From the NCBI GenBank assembly GCA_036560445.1, contig DATBRG010000013.1, positions 1 through 52,741 of the forward strand: a stretch of 52,741 nt of DNA. The letters are read 5' to 3'. Positions 18,322 through 26,818 of this stretch are shown piece by piece; position 1 is the first letter of the stretch, and each line of letters opens with the position of its first letter. Source of the DNA: DATBRG01 sp036560445. GTDB lineage: Bacteria > Pseudomonadota > Gammaproteobacteria > Burkholderiales > Methylophilaceae. The translations under genes and the position numbers were made by a program. Under the pieces are notes generated by a model. It saw only the letters and a program-made list of their open reading frames with translations, was not told the origin of the DNA and made no database searches.

Positions 18322-19125
18322 TCATACCTCAACAAGATTCTCAGAGATATCGATGGCAGTTTTCTGTAGTTCAGACAGGCACTTCTTCCACTGCGCCTCG
18401 TTAAGCCAGCCAGTGATATAGGTTGTACCAATTCCAGCTATCGGGTATCCAGTGGTATCGCAAATAGGAACACCCAGGCCGCTGGTTGTTCTATCCAATA
18501 CGATACCGTCGTATGTGCTGTAGCCTTTTTCCATTGCATCCTGTAATGCCATACGGAAGCCGGTTTCATCGAACCCTTCGATCCTGTGATAGCGCGATAG
18601 GTTGATTTTGATGATCTCCTGGACCTCATTTTCTGGAAGCTTGGTTAGCATGGCCATACAACTCGGGCTCATGCCAAATGGGCCTCGCAACCCGACGCGG
18701 CCTTTGCCGACCTGAATCTGTGATTCACTTTCGTAACGGCCGATACACACCATATCCAACCCTGAGCGGATATTGAGGTAAACGACTTGGTCCAGCCTTT
18801 CGGCGAGTGCACTCAGGTGTGTCGCAGCGACGCGTTCAATCGGGTTGCGACTGATCGCCGAGAATCCCAGTGCCGCAAGCTCCAAACCAAGATTGAATCG
18901 AGACGTTTCTTCATCACGTATTACCCAGCCTAGGTCGATCAGCATATCTAGTACGCGATGGATAGTTGGTCTCGGTAATGAAGTTCTGGCAACCAATTCT
19001 GTCAGCAGGCTGCCCCTGCGCGAACCTTGAGCGATGGCCTTGAGCAAAATGACGGCTCGATTCAGGCTACCTGGCGGTAGCTGTGTAACCGGAGATTTTT
19101 TTATGTCGGAGGATTCGTTTTTCAT
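18322..19125 (-). CDS. IclR family transcriptional regulator
   Basis: This 267-residue regulator has an N-terminal winged helix (about residues 18-80, with a recognition helix in LPRPTIHRVLDML) and a C-terminal IclR effector domain from about residue 95 (ERVAATHLSALAERL, then TSGLGVPICDTTG). IclR proteins bind palindromic operators as dimers or tetramers and respond to small acids. It is divergent from the PNPOx-mxa operon and is the only regulator nearby. A 17-bp palindrome lies 11 bases upstream of its start and another overlaps the operon promoter, which suggests self-control and control of the operon. Confidence 0.92.
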   Translation of the reverse strand: MKNESSDIKKSPVTQLPPGSLNRAVILLKAIAQGSRRGSLLTELVARTSLPRPTIHRVLDMLIDLGWVIRDEETSRFNLGLELAALGFSAISRNPIERVAATHLSALAERLDQVVYLNIRSGLDMVCIGRYESESQIQVGKGRVGLRGPFGMSPSCMAMLTKLPENEVQEIIKINLSRYHRIEGFDETGFRMALQDAMEKGYSTYDGIVLDRTTSGLGVPICDTTGYPIAGIGTTYITGWLNEAQWKKCLSELQKTAIDISENLVEV

Positions 19126-19135
19126 GAAATATTAA

Positions 19136-19152
19136 TGTCCGTTTATCGGACA
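19136..19152. promoter_or_regulatory. palindrome near iclR start, candidate IclR-family operator
   Basis: TGTCCG-TTTAT-CGGACA is a perfect 6-bp inverted repeat with a 5-base spacer, located just upstream of the regulator's ATG (19125). The CG-centred half sites resemble operators reported for some IclR regulators of the Pca/Pob type. Its position suits autoregulation. Binding is inferred. Confidence 0.5.
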
Positions 19153-19171
19153 GTTAAATAAGTATTTTGTA

Positions 19172-19201
19172 TTGACCACGATAGTAGACGCTAAATACTA
19201 T
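19172..19201 (+). promoter_or_regulatory. promoter of the PNPOx-mxaRSACKL operon
   Basis: TTGACC (19172-19177) and TACTAT (19196-19201) are separated by 18 bases and face the PNPOx gene, about 75 bases upstream of its ATG. The -10 overlaps the start of an 18-bp palindrome, so a bound protein would block RNA polymerase. Confidence 0.55.
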
Positions 19202-19214
19202 TGTAGACAATAGT
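19197..19214. promoter_or_regulatory. 18-bp perfect palindrome over the operon -10 region
   Basis: ACTATTGT-AG-ACAATAGT is an 8-bp inverted repeat with a 2-base centre, lying on the -10 and the likely transcription start. A related half (ATAGTAGAC) occurs 20 bases upstream beside ATTGTAGAC. This is a typical repressor operator position. It differs in sequence from the palindrome near iclR, so a second regulator is possible. Confidence 0.6.
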
Positions 19215-19275
19215 GACCTATAAAAATAATAGCCATCCAAATAATGGACAGCTATTTATATCTGGAGAATTAGTC

Positions 19276-19929
19276 ATGAGTCTTTACGGAGCGCAGCATA
19301 GAAGTCTGCAGCAGGAGTTTAAAACGGTGAAGCTTGCAGACGCGGTGCAGGGCAATATCGTTCGGACAGAGATCGGCGAAGAGCATAAAGGCTTTATTGA
19401 AAGCCGCGACATGTTTTTCCTCACCACTATTGATCATCGTGGTTATCCCACTTGCTCGCACAAAGGCGGCAACCCGGGATTTATCAAAGTGGTGGATAGC
19501 AAGACATTGGCTTTTCCCAGTTTTGATGGAAACGGCATGTTTTTATCCATGGGGAATATTACGACCAATTCAAAGATCGGCATGTTGCTCATCGATTTCG
19601 AAACGCCGCATCGTATCCGTATTCATGGCGAGGCCTCAATTGATAGCAACGATCCGCTGATTAAGGAGTTCTACGGAGCGGAACTGGTGGTACGGGTTCA
19701 CCTGACCGAGATTTTCATTAATTGCCCGCGTTATATCCATCGTTATAAACGCGTCGATAGTTCCAAATATGTACCCCAGGCGAATAAGCCAACACCGCTG
19801 CCCCAATGGAAGCGTATTGATGGCCTGCAGGAAGCTTTGCCTGACCGCGATAAGCATATTGCGCAAGACCTCGGGGGTACGATATCGCCAGAGCAATACG
19901 CAGAGATGGTTATCAAGGGTGAAGCCTAG
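19276..19929 (+). CDS. pyridoxamine-5'-phosphate-oxidase-fold (FMN-binding) protein
   Basis: This 217-residue protein has the split-barrel flavin-binding fold of the PNPOx family: FFLTTIDHRGYP near residue 52, then a NPGFIKV strand, and an IRIHGEA strand near residue 117. Family members bind FMN, F420 or heme; whether this one is an oxidase is unknown, and it is not a typical PdxH. The ATG at 19276 follows GGAGAA; upstream in-frame codons overlap the promoter region and are unlikely. It is the first gene of the operon and its stop abuts the mxaR start, so it is co-translated with the mxa block. It occupies the place taken in methanol dehydrogenase clusters by mxaFJGI. Confidence 0.82.
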   Translation: MSLYGAQHRSLQQEFKTVKLADAVQGNIVRTEIGEEHKGFIESRDMFFLTTIDHRGYPTCSHKGGNPGFIKVVDSKTLAFPSFDGNGMFLSMGNITTNSKIGMLLIDFETPHRIRIHGEASIDSNDPLIKEFYGAELVVRVHLTEIFINCPRYIHRYKRVDSSKYVPQANKPTPLPQWKRIDGLQEALPDRDKHIAQDLGGTISPEQYAEMVIKGEA

Positions 19930-20958
19930 ATGAATACCGCGGTTTTGGAAAATCAACTGGTCGACAGGCGTGTGGATGCCCTTAAGCTGATATCCGAAGT
20001 GAGCAAGGTGATAGTCGGGCAAGAAAAAGCCATTCAGTTGATGACGATTGCCATTTTTGCACGCGGCCATGTACTGCTGGAAGGGGATGTAGGTGTAGGC
20101 AAGACCTCCTTGCTACGAGCCATCACGCGCGGGATAGGCGGAAAATTCGAACGCATAGAAGGCACCGTAGACCTGATGCCCAACGATCTGGTGTACCACA
20201 CCTACATCGGCGAAGACGGCCGCCCGCATGTAGATGCCGGCCCGCTACTGCGTTCTGGCGAAGATCTATCGGTATTCTTCTTTAACGAGATCAACCGCGC
20301 CAGGCCACAAGTACATGCATTGATGTTGAGAGTGATGGCCGAAAAAAGCCTGCATGCGTTCAAGCGCGAATATCGATTACCGCACATGATTGTATTTGCT
20401 GATCGCAACCAACTGGAAAAGGAAGAGACGTTCGAGATTCCATCCGCCGCGCGCGACCGTTTCATGATGGAGATTCCTATCCTCGTGCCTAATGATCGCG
20501 AGACCAGGAAATCGCTGGTATTCGACACCCGCTTTCATGATACGGATAGCCTGACTTCCAAGGTGCAGCCAGGTCTATTGGCTTTTGAAGAGCTCAATGC
20601 GTTTTCAGACATGATCCAGAACGCGATCTATGCCAGCCCCATCATTCAGGAATACGCACTGGATTTATGGCAGGCCACGCAAACCCCGGCCAGTTTTGGT
20701 ATCAAGATAGAAGGCGTGGAAATGGAGAGGCTGGTGCATGCCGGTGCCAGCCCGCGCGGCATGGCCATGCTATTGCGCGGTGCCCGAGTCCATGCCTGGC
20801 TCATGGGAAGAGAGTCACTCATCCCTGAAGATATCCATGCGGTGTTCCACGAGATCGTCGCCCATCGCCTGGCGTTCAGTTCCATGTACGAAATGCGTCG
20901 TACGGCGCTGGCACGTGAGCTCACCGGCAATATCATCCGCATGGTGGCTGTACCCTGA
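19930..20958 (+). CDS. mxaR: MoxR-family AAA+ ATPase, MxaR-like
   Basis: This 342-residue ATPase has Walker A GDVGVGKTS at residues 52-60, a Walker B FFFNE at 116-120 followed by INRARPQ, and a sensor region ending in the PSAARDRF box near residue 176. MoxR proteins act as chaperones with vWA-domain partners; in methylotrophs MxaR belongs to the methanol dehydrogenase maturation set. The Walker B here has Asn in place of the usual Asp before Glu (FNEIN rather than DEIN). The start follows the PNPOx stop directly. Partners would be the DUF58 and vWA proteins encoded next. Confidence 0.87.
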   Translation: MNTAVLENQLVDRRVDALKLISEVSKVIVGQEKAIQLMTIAIFARGHVLLEGDVGVGKTSLLRAITRGIGGKFERIEGTVDLMPNDLVYHTYIGEDGRPHVDAGPLLRSGEDLSVFFFNEINRARPQVHALMLRVMAEKSLHAFKREYRLPHMIVFADRNQLEKEETFEIPSAARDRFMMEIPILVPNDRETRKSLVFDTRFHDTDSLTSKVQPGLLAFEELNAFSDMIQNAIYASPIIQEYALDLWQATQTPASFGIKIEGVEMERLVHAGASPRGMAMLLRGARVHAWLMGRESLIPEDIHAVFHEIVAHRLAFSSMYEMRRTALARELTGNIIRMVAVP

Positions 20959-20960
20959 AT

Positions 20961-21824
20961 ATGATCCCGGCGTTTGCGCAAGCATTTACTTATCATATCA
21001 ACTGGCGTTCCCGTAGTTACCAGTCCGGCTACCACCGCGGTGCGCAGAGCGGCTTGGGCATCGAGTTTCGTGGAAATGTGCCCTTGATCGATTATCCGGA
21101 CGCCAGGCGTATCGATATTAACCAGACCATACGCGACTCCAGCGATCAGGTGCATGTACGTATTTTCAACCAGAAAAACCCGACACCGGTCTATGCCGTA
21201 TGTGATTTGTCTGCCTCCATGCAATTCACCGGCAACAGCAACAAGATGTCATTAGCGGCAGAAATTTCTGCGTCCATTGCATATTCGGCTTATCAGGCCA
21301 GCGATACGTTCAGCTTTGTCGGTTTTGATCATGTGGTGCGCGAGGACTGGCTCACCCGATCCAGTCGCAAAATGCATGATGCGTTTGAACTTACGGCTCG
21401 CCTGCAAAGCTATCATTCTCACCAGAAAAGTGCTTCAGGCTTGCTCGATGTCAGTCGTTATCTGGGCCAAGCACGCGGGCTGGTGTTTCTGATCTCGGAT
21501 TTTCATCTACCGCTGGAATTGATCGAACAAGCCCTGAATATGCTTTCCCGTCATCACGTGATCCCGCTGGTGTTATGGGATTCCCAGGAGTACAAGACGC
21601 TGCCCAGCTTCGGTTTCGGCACGATTGTGGATCCGGAAACGAACGAGGAACGTACGCTGTTCTTCAGAAAAGAGTTACGCCGCAAGTTCGAATCGGCATT
21701 CCAGCAGCGCCGCGAGCAGTTGAAAGCGCTTTTCATGCGCTACGAGGCTCCACCCTGCTTTGTGGAAGATCAGTTCAGGGCAGAGGCCATCTCCGAATAC
21801 TTTCGCCAATTCTCAGCCCTATGA
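20961..21824 (+). CDS. mxaS: DUF58 / vWA-like protein, MxaS-like
   Basis: This 287-residue soluble protein has a DUF58-type region with a MIDAS-like DLSAS at residues 82-86. In the MxaS family it works with the MoxR ATPase. The gene starts 2 bases after mxaR and its stop overlaps the mxaA ATG (ATGA), so the three are translationally coupled. The N-terminal part is short and lacks the membrane segments seen in many DUF58 proteins. The exact biochemical role of MxaS is not known. Confidence 0.85.
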   Translation: MIPAFAQAFTYHINWRSRSYQSGYHRGAQSGLGIEFRGNVPLIDYPDARRIDINQTIRDSSDQVHVRIFNQKNPTPVYAVCDLSASMQFTGNSNKMSLAAEISASIAYSAYQASDTFSFVGFDHVVREDWLTRSSRKMHDAFELTARLQSYHSHQKSASGLLDVSRYLGQARGLVFLISDFHLPLELIEQALNMLSRHHVIPLVLWDSQEYKTLPSFGFGTIVDPETNEERTLFFRKELRRKFESAFQQRREQLKALFMRYEAPPCFVEDQFRAEAISEYFRQFSAL

Positions 21825-22714
21825 GATTACTTGCCGCTTGTATTCTAATGTTGGTGTCCATAACGGCGTTTGCTGTGAACCCACCATACACCCTGCAGGT
21901 AAAGAATCCGGAGCGCAGTATTGGCTATTTCGTCGGCGATATTATCCAACGTTCGGTCGAGCTTGAGGTTACACCTCCTTACACGCTGGTGCATGGCGCT
22001 TTACCGGTAAAGGGCATGATGCGTCAAGGCATCGAATTACGCGATATCCGTCTTACGGAAACAAAATCGTCGGACAAAATACGTTATCGGCTAGAGCTGA
22101 GCTACCAGGTTTTTAGCCGCAGCAACTTTGCCCAGAAAATAGCACTGCCGCAGGAGACGCTGAAATTCAGCAACGCGGGCAAAGCCATCTCGGCAACTGT
22201 TCCAGCCTGGCAGTTTCGCGTTTCACCGATTGCCGCCCATGGAGAGGTCTACATTGAACAGGACATGAGCCCATACCGCGGCCCCATGCTGGTCGGGTTT
22301 GGTTATCTCAAGCCTTTATTGGCGGTCTCGCTAGGATTGGTGGTCATTTCCCTATTCGGTCTCATCTACATGCACGGTGATACGGCCTGGTTTCCCGGAA
22401 TGGGCGGCCCGTTTGCTGCCAGTTACCGCAATATCAGCAGTTTGTCAGAACACCCGGAAAGCCTGCAGGCAGGTGTTGCGAGTATGCATCATGCGTTTCG
22501 CCTGACTTTCGGAGAAACGCTATTCCCCGAGCGGTTGGACCAGTTCATCAAAAAATATCCTGCGTTCTTGAGTATCAAGCCGGAAATAGACGCGTTCTTC
22601 GATATCTCCAACCAGGTTTTATATAGCGAAAGTGCCGGTCAGCAATCTGGGTATATGCAGCAGTTACTAGAATTCTGTGCCCGTTGCCGAGACTGTGAAC
22701 GAGGCGTGGCATGA
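21821..22714 (+). CDS. mxaA: MxaA-like periplasmic/membrane protein
   Basis: This 297-residue protein has a signal peptide (residues 1-18, ending AFA), a periplasmic beta-rich part, one membrane segment near residues 160-182, and a cytoplasmic C-terminal part. It matches MxaA, which in Methylobacterium is needed to insert calcium into methanol dehydrogenase. The frame is open further upstream inside mxaS, but the ATG at 21821 gives the signal peptide and the usual ATGA overlap. Which metalloprotein it serves here is uncertain, because no dehydrogenase gene is adjacent. Confidence 0.85.
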   Translation: MRLLAACILMLVSITAFAVNPPYTLQVKNPERSIGYFVGDIIQRSVELEVTPPYTLVHGALPVKGMMRQGIELRDIRLTETKSSDKIRYRLELSYQVFSRSNFAQKIALPQETLKFSNAGKAISATVPAWQFRVSPIAAHGEVYIEQDMSPYRGPMLVGFGYLKPLLAVSLGLVVISLFGLIYMHGDTAWFPGMGGPFAASYRNISSLSEHPESLQAGVASMHHAFRLTFGETLFPERLDQFIKKYPAFLSIKPEIDAFFDISNQVLYSESAGQQSGYMQQLLEFCARCRDCERGVA

Positions 22715-23697
22715 CGTTTATGCATCCATTCGGCTTGTTGCTCCTGCCTTTCGCATTGATACCGCTGTGGTTGAATCGTCAGCAGGGCCGTGTTTATTCC
22801 TGGGTGGAGATCGTGCCGCAAGACAGGCTATCGGATATCGCCGGCATGCTGCTACGTTACCTCTCGGTTGCAATCATTGCCTGCATGACCCTCGCACTCT
22901 CGGCTCCGCACGGGCCTATCGGTACTGTGGAGCGTAGCGGGAAAGGTGCCCAGGTTGTGTTGGTGATCGACCGTAGTGCGAGCATGGATGACCCGTTTGC
23001 CGGAGCCGGTTTAGATGGCCATATAGGCGAGACCAAGGCAGCGGCAGCAAAAAGGCTGATTTCCCAGTTTGTCGGTGAACGTAAGGATGACATGGTCGGC
23101 GTAGTGACCTTCAGCAACTCGGCGATGCACGTCATTCCGCTGACCCAGAGCCGCGAAGCGATCTATGCGGCTATCAGCGCTGCTGGGGGATCCGGCTTGT
23201 TGCAAACCAATATAGGCGCAGGATTAACCAGCGGTATCAGTATGTTCGACAAGATGCCGGATACAGGCTCACGCGCCATCATCCTGCTATCTGATGGTGC
23301 GGGACGTATCTTACCCAAGGCCAAGCAAAAGATCAGCGACTGGGTAGTGCGCCAGCACGTCAACCTATACTGGATCGTATTGCGGCAACCGGACGGCATC
23401 AGTATCTTCAATGACAATTACCAGAAAACCAAGGATGGGCTGGAGCCGGCAGAAATAGAACTGCACAAGTTCTTTCAGACGCTCAAGACCAAATACCGGG
23501 CATACGAAGCAGAAGACCCGAAGACGTTGCAATCTGCGATTGCAGATATCAATCAGCGCGAAAAGAACCCTATCCGCTATTTTGAGAAAGTTCCGGGTAA
23601 GGATTATTCGTCGTATTTCATTGTCGTGGCGGCATTGATGATCAGCTTGCTACTGCTGATTAAATCCCTGGAGGTCAGGTCTTGGCGGCAGGCGTAA
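22711..23697 (+). CDS. mxaC: von Willebrand A domain membrane protein, MxaC-like
   Basis: This 328-residue protein has BatA-like topology: N-terminal membrane segments (about residues 5-20 and 46-65), a vWA domain with a complete MIDAS (DRSAS at 87-91), and a C-terminal membrane segment near residues 300-320. vWA MIDAS sites bind Mg or Ca and act with MoxR ATPases. The ATG overlaps the mxaA stop. Its end overlaps the mxaK start by 16 bases. Confidence 0.87.
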   Translation: MTFMHPFGLLLLPFALIPLWLNRQQGRVYSWVEIVPQDRLSDIAGMLLRYLSVAIIACMTLALSAPHGPIGTVERSGKGAQVVLVIDRSASMDDPFAGAGLDGHIGETKAAAAKRLISQFVGERKDDMVGVVTFSNSAMHVIPLTQSREAIYAAISAAGGSGLLQTNIGAGLTSGISMFDKMPDTGSRAIILLSDGAGRILPKAKQKISDWVVRQHVNLYWIVLRQPDGISIFNDNYQKTKDGLEPAEIELHKFFQTLKTKYRAYEAEDPKTLQSAIADINQREKNPIRYFEKVPGKDYSSYFIVVAALMISLLLLIKSLEVRSWRQA

Positions 23698-24218
23698 AAA
23701 TTAAAACCCGAGTACTGGTCAGCATCATGGTTGCGGCATTAGTGGCGACTCTCATGATAGGCAAACAGATTTGGGAGATTGAGCAATTCAATCAGGCAGT
23801 AATATCCGGCGGCAAACCGGGCAATACGGAATACAAGTTTGAAGCCAAGTATGCCGTAGCTTATGCCTTAGCCAGAAACGGGCGTTACCAGGATGCGAGC
23901 CAGTTGTTCAACCAGTTGATGGAAATGCAAGGTACACCGTCGCAAATTTCTGCCGTGCAGTACAACCTGGGCAATATTTACATGTTGCGAGGATTAATGG
24001 TGAATCACAACGGCGACTCGGTGAAAGACGAAGCCGAGTATCTGCTGAACCAGGCGAAAATGGCTTATGAGCAATCGCTCAGGCTCGATAACCAGCATCT
24101 GGACGCGCGGTATAACCTGGATCGGGTGCTGTCCATGTTGCCTGATAATCACGATGGCACGGATGAGCAGGACAAGCTCGGTATCGTCATGGGTAATATC
24201 CCTACAGGTCTGCCATGA
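23682..24218 (+). CDS. mxaK: MxaK-like TPR-containing membrane protein
   Basis: This 178-residue protein has an N-terminal membrane anchor (about residues 9-26) and a helical TPR-like part (KYAVAYALARNGRYQDASQL near residue 55; a second repeat near residue 85). MxaK is required with MxaA and MxaL for calcium insertion in methanol dehydrogenase. The start is a TTG at 23682 preceded by GGAGGT at ideal spacing, which decides it over later codons. Its stop overlaps the mxaL ATG. Confidence 0.83.
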   Translation: MAAGVKIKTRVLVSIMVAALVATLMIGKQIWEIEQFNQAVISGGKPGNTEYKFEAKYAVAYALARNGRYQDASQLFNQLMEMQGTPSQISAVQYNLGNIYMLRGLMVNHNGDSVKDEAEYLLNQAKMAYEQSLRLDNQHLDARYNLDRVLSMLPDNHDGTDEQDKLGIVMGNIPTGLP

Positions 24219-25171
24219 AGCGCTTATTGAAACATCGCGATACGCTTTTTCTTGCCTCGGCATTGATACTGCTGGTGGCATCGCTGTTTCATCCAACGAT
24301 CCCCGTAAAACAGGATTTGCATAATTACCTTTTGGTCGTGGACGTGACGCAAAGCATGAATACGGTCGACATGAAATGGCAAGGTCAGTCGGTCAGTCGT
24401 CTCGACTACACGCGGCAACTGTTGCGAGAAACCGTTGCCAAATTGCCTTGTGGCACCAATGTGAGCCTGAGCGTATTTTCTGCAGAGAATATTGCTTTGC
24501 TGTTTACACCGATAGAAGTATGCAAGAACTATGACGTTATTCAGGACAGCATAGCGCACTTGGAATGGCGCATGGCCTGGCGCGGTAACAGCCGTTTGCG
24601 ATTCGGCATGCTGTCTACCGCTGCAGTATTGAATTCCCTGCCTGCACCGGCGCAAGCAGTATTTTTTACCGATGGTGACGAAGCGCCCAAGCTCAATGCC
24701 GTCAACAAGACTGATCTTTCTGCTTGGCAGGGCGGTGCCGGCTGGCTCATCGTAGGAATAGGGAGCGACCAGCCTTCACCTATCCCTAAGTTCGATAGCG
24801 AAGACAAGATACTTGGCTACTGGGCTTTCTCGAATTCGATCATGGCGCCATCTCAGGTACAGTCGGAAGAGTCCTTGGGCACGCGCGACGATAGCATCGC
24901 GACCGATGATTACAACCGCTACCTTTCTAAATTGGATGAGGTTTATCTCAAAGAGCTTTCTGGCGAAATCGGTGCAACATACTTGAGAGCTCATGATGCC
25001 AGGGATTTGATTGAGGCGATGGATAAGCAGAAGCCTGCAGGCCGGGATACCCAACGCTTGCGGGTGGATTGGCTGATGATAGTAATCGCCATTGTCTTGG
25101 TCTTGACCGGCTATTGGCCAAGCTTTAAATCCAGATTTGAAATGCGCTACCTGACAAGGGAATCATCATGA
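24215..25171 (+). CDS. mxaL: von Willebrand A domain membrane protein, MxaL-like
   Basis: This 318-residue protein has an N-terminal membrane segment (residues 12-26), a vWA domain with the variant MIDAS DVTQS at residues 43-47 and AVFFTDGDE near residue 148, and a C-terminal membrane segment near residues 285-302. It matches MxaL, a calcium-insertion factor for methanol dehydrogenase. ATGA overlaps join it to mxaK before and the DUF1097 gene after. Four cysteines are visible at most, none in a clear metal motif. Confidence 0.86.
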   Translation: MKRLLKHRDTLFLASALILLVASLFHPTIPVKQDLHNYLLVVDVTQSMNTVDMKWQGQSVSRLDYTRQLLRETVAKLPCGTNVSLSVFSAENIALLFTPIEVCKNYDVIQDSIAHLEWRMAWRGNSRLRFGMLSTAAVLNSLPAPAQAVFFTDGDEAPKLNAVNKTDLSAWQGGAGWLIVGIGSDQPSPIPKFDSEDKILGYWAFSNSIMAPSQVQSEESLGTRDDSIATDDYNRYLSKLDEVYLKELSGEIGATYLRAHDARDLIEAMDKQKPAGRDTQRLRVDWLMIVIAIVLVLTGYWPSFKSRFEMRYLTRESS

Positions 25172-25719
25172 CTCAATTGAACGCTACTACGTTCTCGGCA
25201 TTTTTACTGACGGTGATAGCGGTCTACTTGTTGAGCTTTCTTCCGTTCATTCCACCCTGGGCGGTATTCATCACCTGGGCGTGTTTCTTCCATATGGATG
25301 GGGGCATCAATCGTAACCAAGCATTTATCTCAACCATATTGCACATCGGACTCGGTGCCTTCGCTGCTTGGATTTCTGCGTTGGCTTTACTCAGCAACCC
25401 ATTCGAGGGTGGGTTGTCCAGTGACTTGTGGGGGCCATTGTTGATTGGTGTTGTCATCGCTGCGCTATCAAGAATGGGTGTCTTTACTCGATTTTGCGTC
25501 ACACCTGCAGTCATTTACGGTTATGCGAGCATTTTTGCTTTTCTGAATTCTCCAGGGATGTTTAATACGACTGCGTTGTTTTCGTTATCTTTCCAGAATG
25601 CCATCGTAACAATAGGTTTCTGCATCGTTCTAGGGGCATGCGCTGGCTATATCAATACAATACTAGTCGAAGTTCTAGTCAAGCTCAGGTTAATCGGCGC
25701 TCAACCATATGAGCGCTAA
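25168..25719 (+). CDS. DUF1097 family inner-membrane protein
   Basis: This 183-residue protein has five or six hydrophobic segments and resembles the DUF1097 (YcdZ-like) family, whose function is unknown. The ATG overlaps the mxaL stop (ATGA), so it is a translationally coupled member of the operon, and a terminator follows directly. It is not a usual member of mxa clusters, where mxaD, E, H would follow mxaL. The early FHMDGGINRNQA segment and an FCVTPA segment are polar breaks that could line a pore; this is inference only. Confidence 0.78.
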   Translation: MTQLNATTFSAFLLTVIAVYLLSFLPFIPPWAVFITWACFFHMDGGINRNQAFISTILHIGLGAFAAWISALALLSNPFEGGLSSDLWGPLLIGVVIAALSRMGVFTRFCVTPAVIYGYASIFAFLNSPGMFNTTALFSLSFQNAIVTIGFCIVLGACAGYINTILVEVLVKLRLIGAQPYER

Positions 25720-25720
25720 A

Positions 25721-25746
25721 AGCCCGCTTGCACGGGCTGTTTCTTT
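25721..25746. terminator. terminator between the mxa operon and the adh gene
   Basis: AGCCCG (25721-25726) pairs with CGGGCT (25733-25738) and is followed by GTTTCTTTC; AAA precedes the left arm. It lies between convergent genes and may serve both. Confidence 0.72.
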
Positions 25747-25759
25747 CGTTCGGTATGGC

Positions 25760-26818
25760 TCAGGCAGCTTGCTTGAGGCTCGCAAGGTCTATCACGAAGC
25801 GGTATTTCACATCGCTTTTCAGCATGCGCTGGAAGGCTGTTTCGATCTCCTGCATCTTGATCATCTCGATATCCGAGGTGATGTTGTGCTCGGCACAGAA
25901 ATCCAGCATCTCCTGCGTCTCGCGTAATCCGCCAATCAAGGAACCAGCCAGTGCGCGGCGCTTGAATATCAGGTTGGCGATACTGGGGTTGGGGTGCGGA
26001 CTATCCGGCACGCCGACCAGGCACATGGTGCCGTCGCGCTTGAGCAAGGCGGTGAATTGGTCGAGATTATGCGGTGCCGCCACGGTGTTGAGGATGAAGT
26101 CGAAGCTCTGCGCATGCTGGTTCATCTCTTCCGGGTTTTTGGAAATGACCACTTCATCCGCACCCAATCGCTTGGCATCCGCTACCTTGCTGGCAGAAGT
26201 GGTAAATAGCACGGTATGTGCGCCAAAGGCATGAGCAAATTTTACCCCCATGTGGCCCAATCCACCCAGCCCGACGATGCCGACCTTATGGCCGGGGCCA
26301 ACCTTCCAGTGGCGCAGCGGCGAATAGGTGGTGATGCCTGCGCAAAGCAGCGGTGCGACTGCTGCCAGATCGAGCTTGTCTGAGACTTTGAGCACGAAAT
26401 GCTGATCGACTACGATCAGGTTGGAATAGCCTCCATAGGTCGATTTGCCCGGGCTCTTCATATCCGGGGCATTATATGTATAGGTTGCATGGTTGCAGTA
26501 TTGCTCAAGGTCCACCTTACAGTCCGGGCAGCTACGGCAGGAATCCACCAGACAGCCCACACCGGCCAGGTCGCCCACCTTAAACTTGGTGACACCGCTG
26601 CCGATCTTGGTGACACGGCCGACGATCTCATGCCCCGGCACCATGGGGAAGGTTGAATTGCCCCATTCGTCACGTACCTGGTGCAGGTCTGAATGGCAGA
26701 CACCACAATAGAGTATCTCGATCTGCACATCCTCGGCGCCGGGTTCGCGGCGCTCAAAATCGAATGGGGCGAGGGGTTTCTTTGGGTCGTATGCTGCGTA
26801 ACCGATTGCTTTTGCCAT
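25760..26818 (-). CDS. zinc-dependent NAD(P) alcohol dehydrogenase
   Basis: This 352-residue medium-chain dehydrogenase has the catalytic zinc cysteine in CGVCHSDLHQ near residue 38, the GHEIVG motif near residue 61, the four structural-zinc cysteines in the CRSCPDC region near residues 92-107, and the nucleotide-binding loop GLGGLGHMG near residue 177. It resembles the cinnamyl-alcohol/YahK group, which reduces aldehydes, usually with NADPH. A clear GGAGAAC ribosome-binding site precedes the ATG. It is convergent with the mxa operon; a role in removing aldehydes is plausible but not shown. Confidence 0.93.
   Translation of the reverse strand: MAKAIGYAAYDPKKPLAPFDFERREPGAEDVQIEILYCGVCHSDLHQVRDEWGNSTFPMVPGHEIVGRVTKIGSGVTKFKVGDLAGVGCLVDSCRSCPDCKVDLEQYCNHATYTYNAPDMKSPGKSTYGGYSNLIVVDQHFVLKVSDKLDLAAVAPLLCAGITTYSPLRHWKVGPGHKVGIVGLGGLGHMGVKFAHAFGAHTVLFTTSASKVADAKRLGADEVVISKNPEEMNQHAQSFDFILNTVAAPHNLDQFTALLKRDGTMCLVGVPDSPHPNPSIANLIFKRRALAGSLIGGLRETQEMLDFCAEHNITSDIEMIKMQEIETAFQRMLKSDVKYRFVIDLASLKQAA

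Noticed and set aside
21575..22714. A 379-residue version of the mxaA frame starting inside mxaS
   Set aside because: The N-terminal part is out-of-frame mxaS coding sequence; the ATG at 21821 gives a signal peptide and the normal ATGA overlap.
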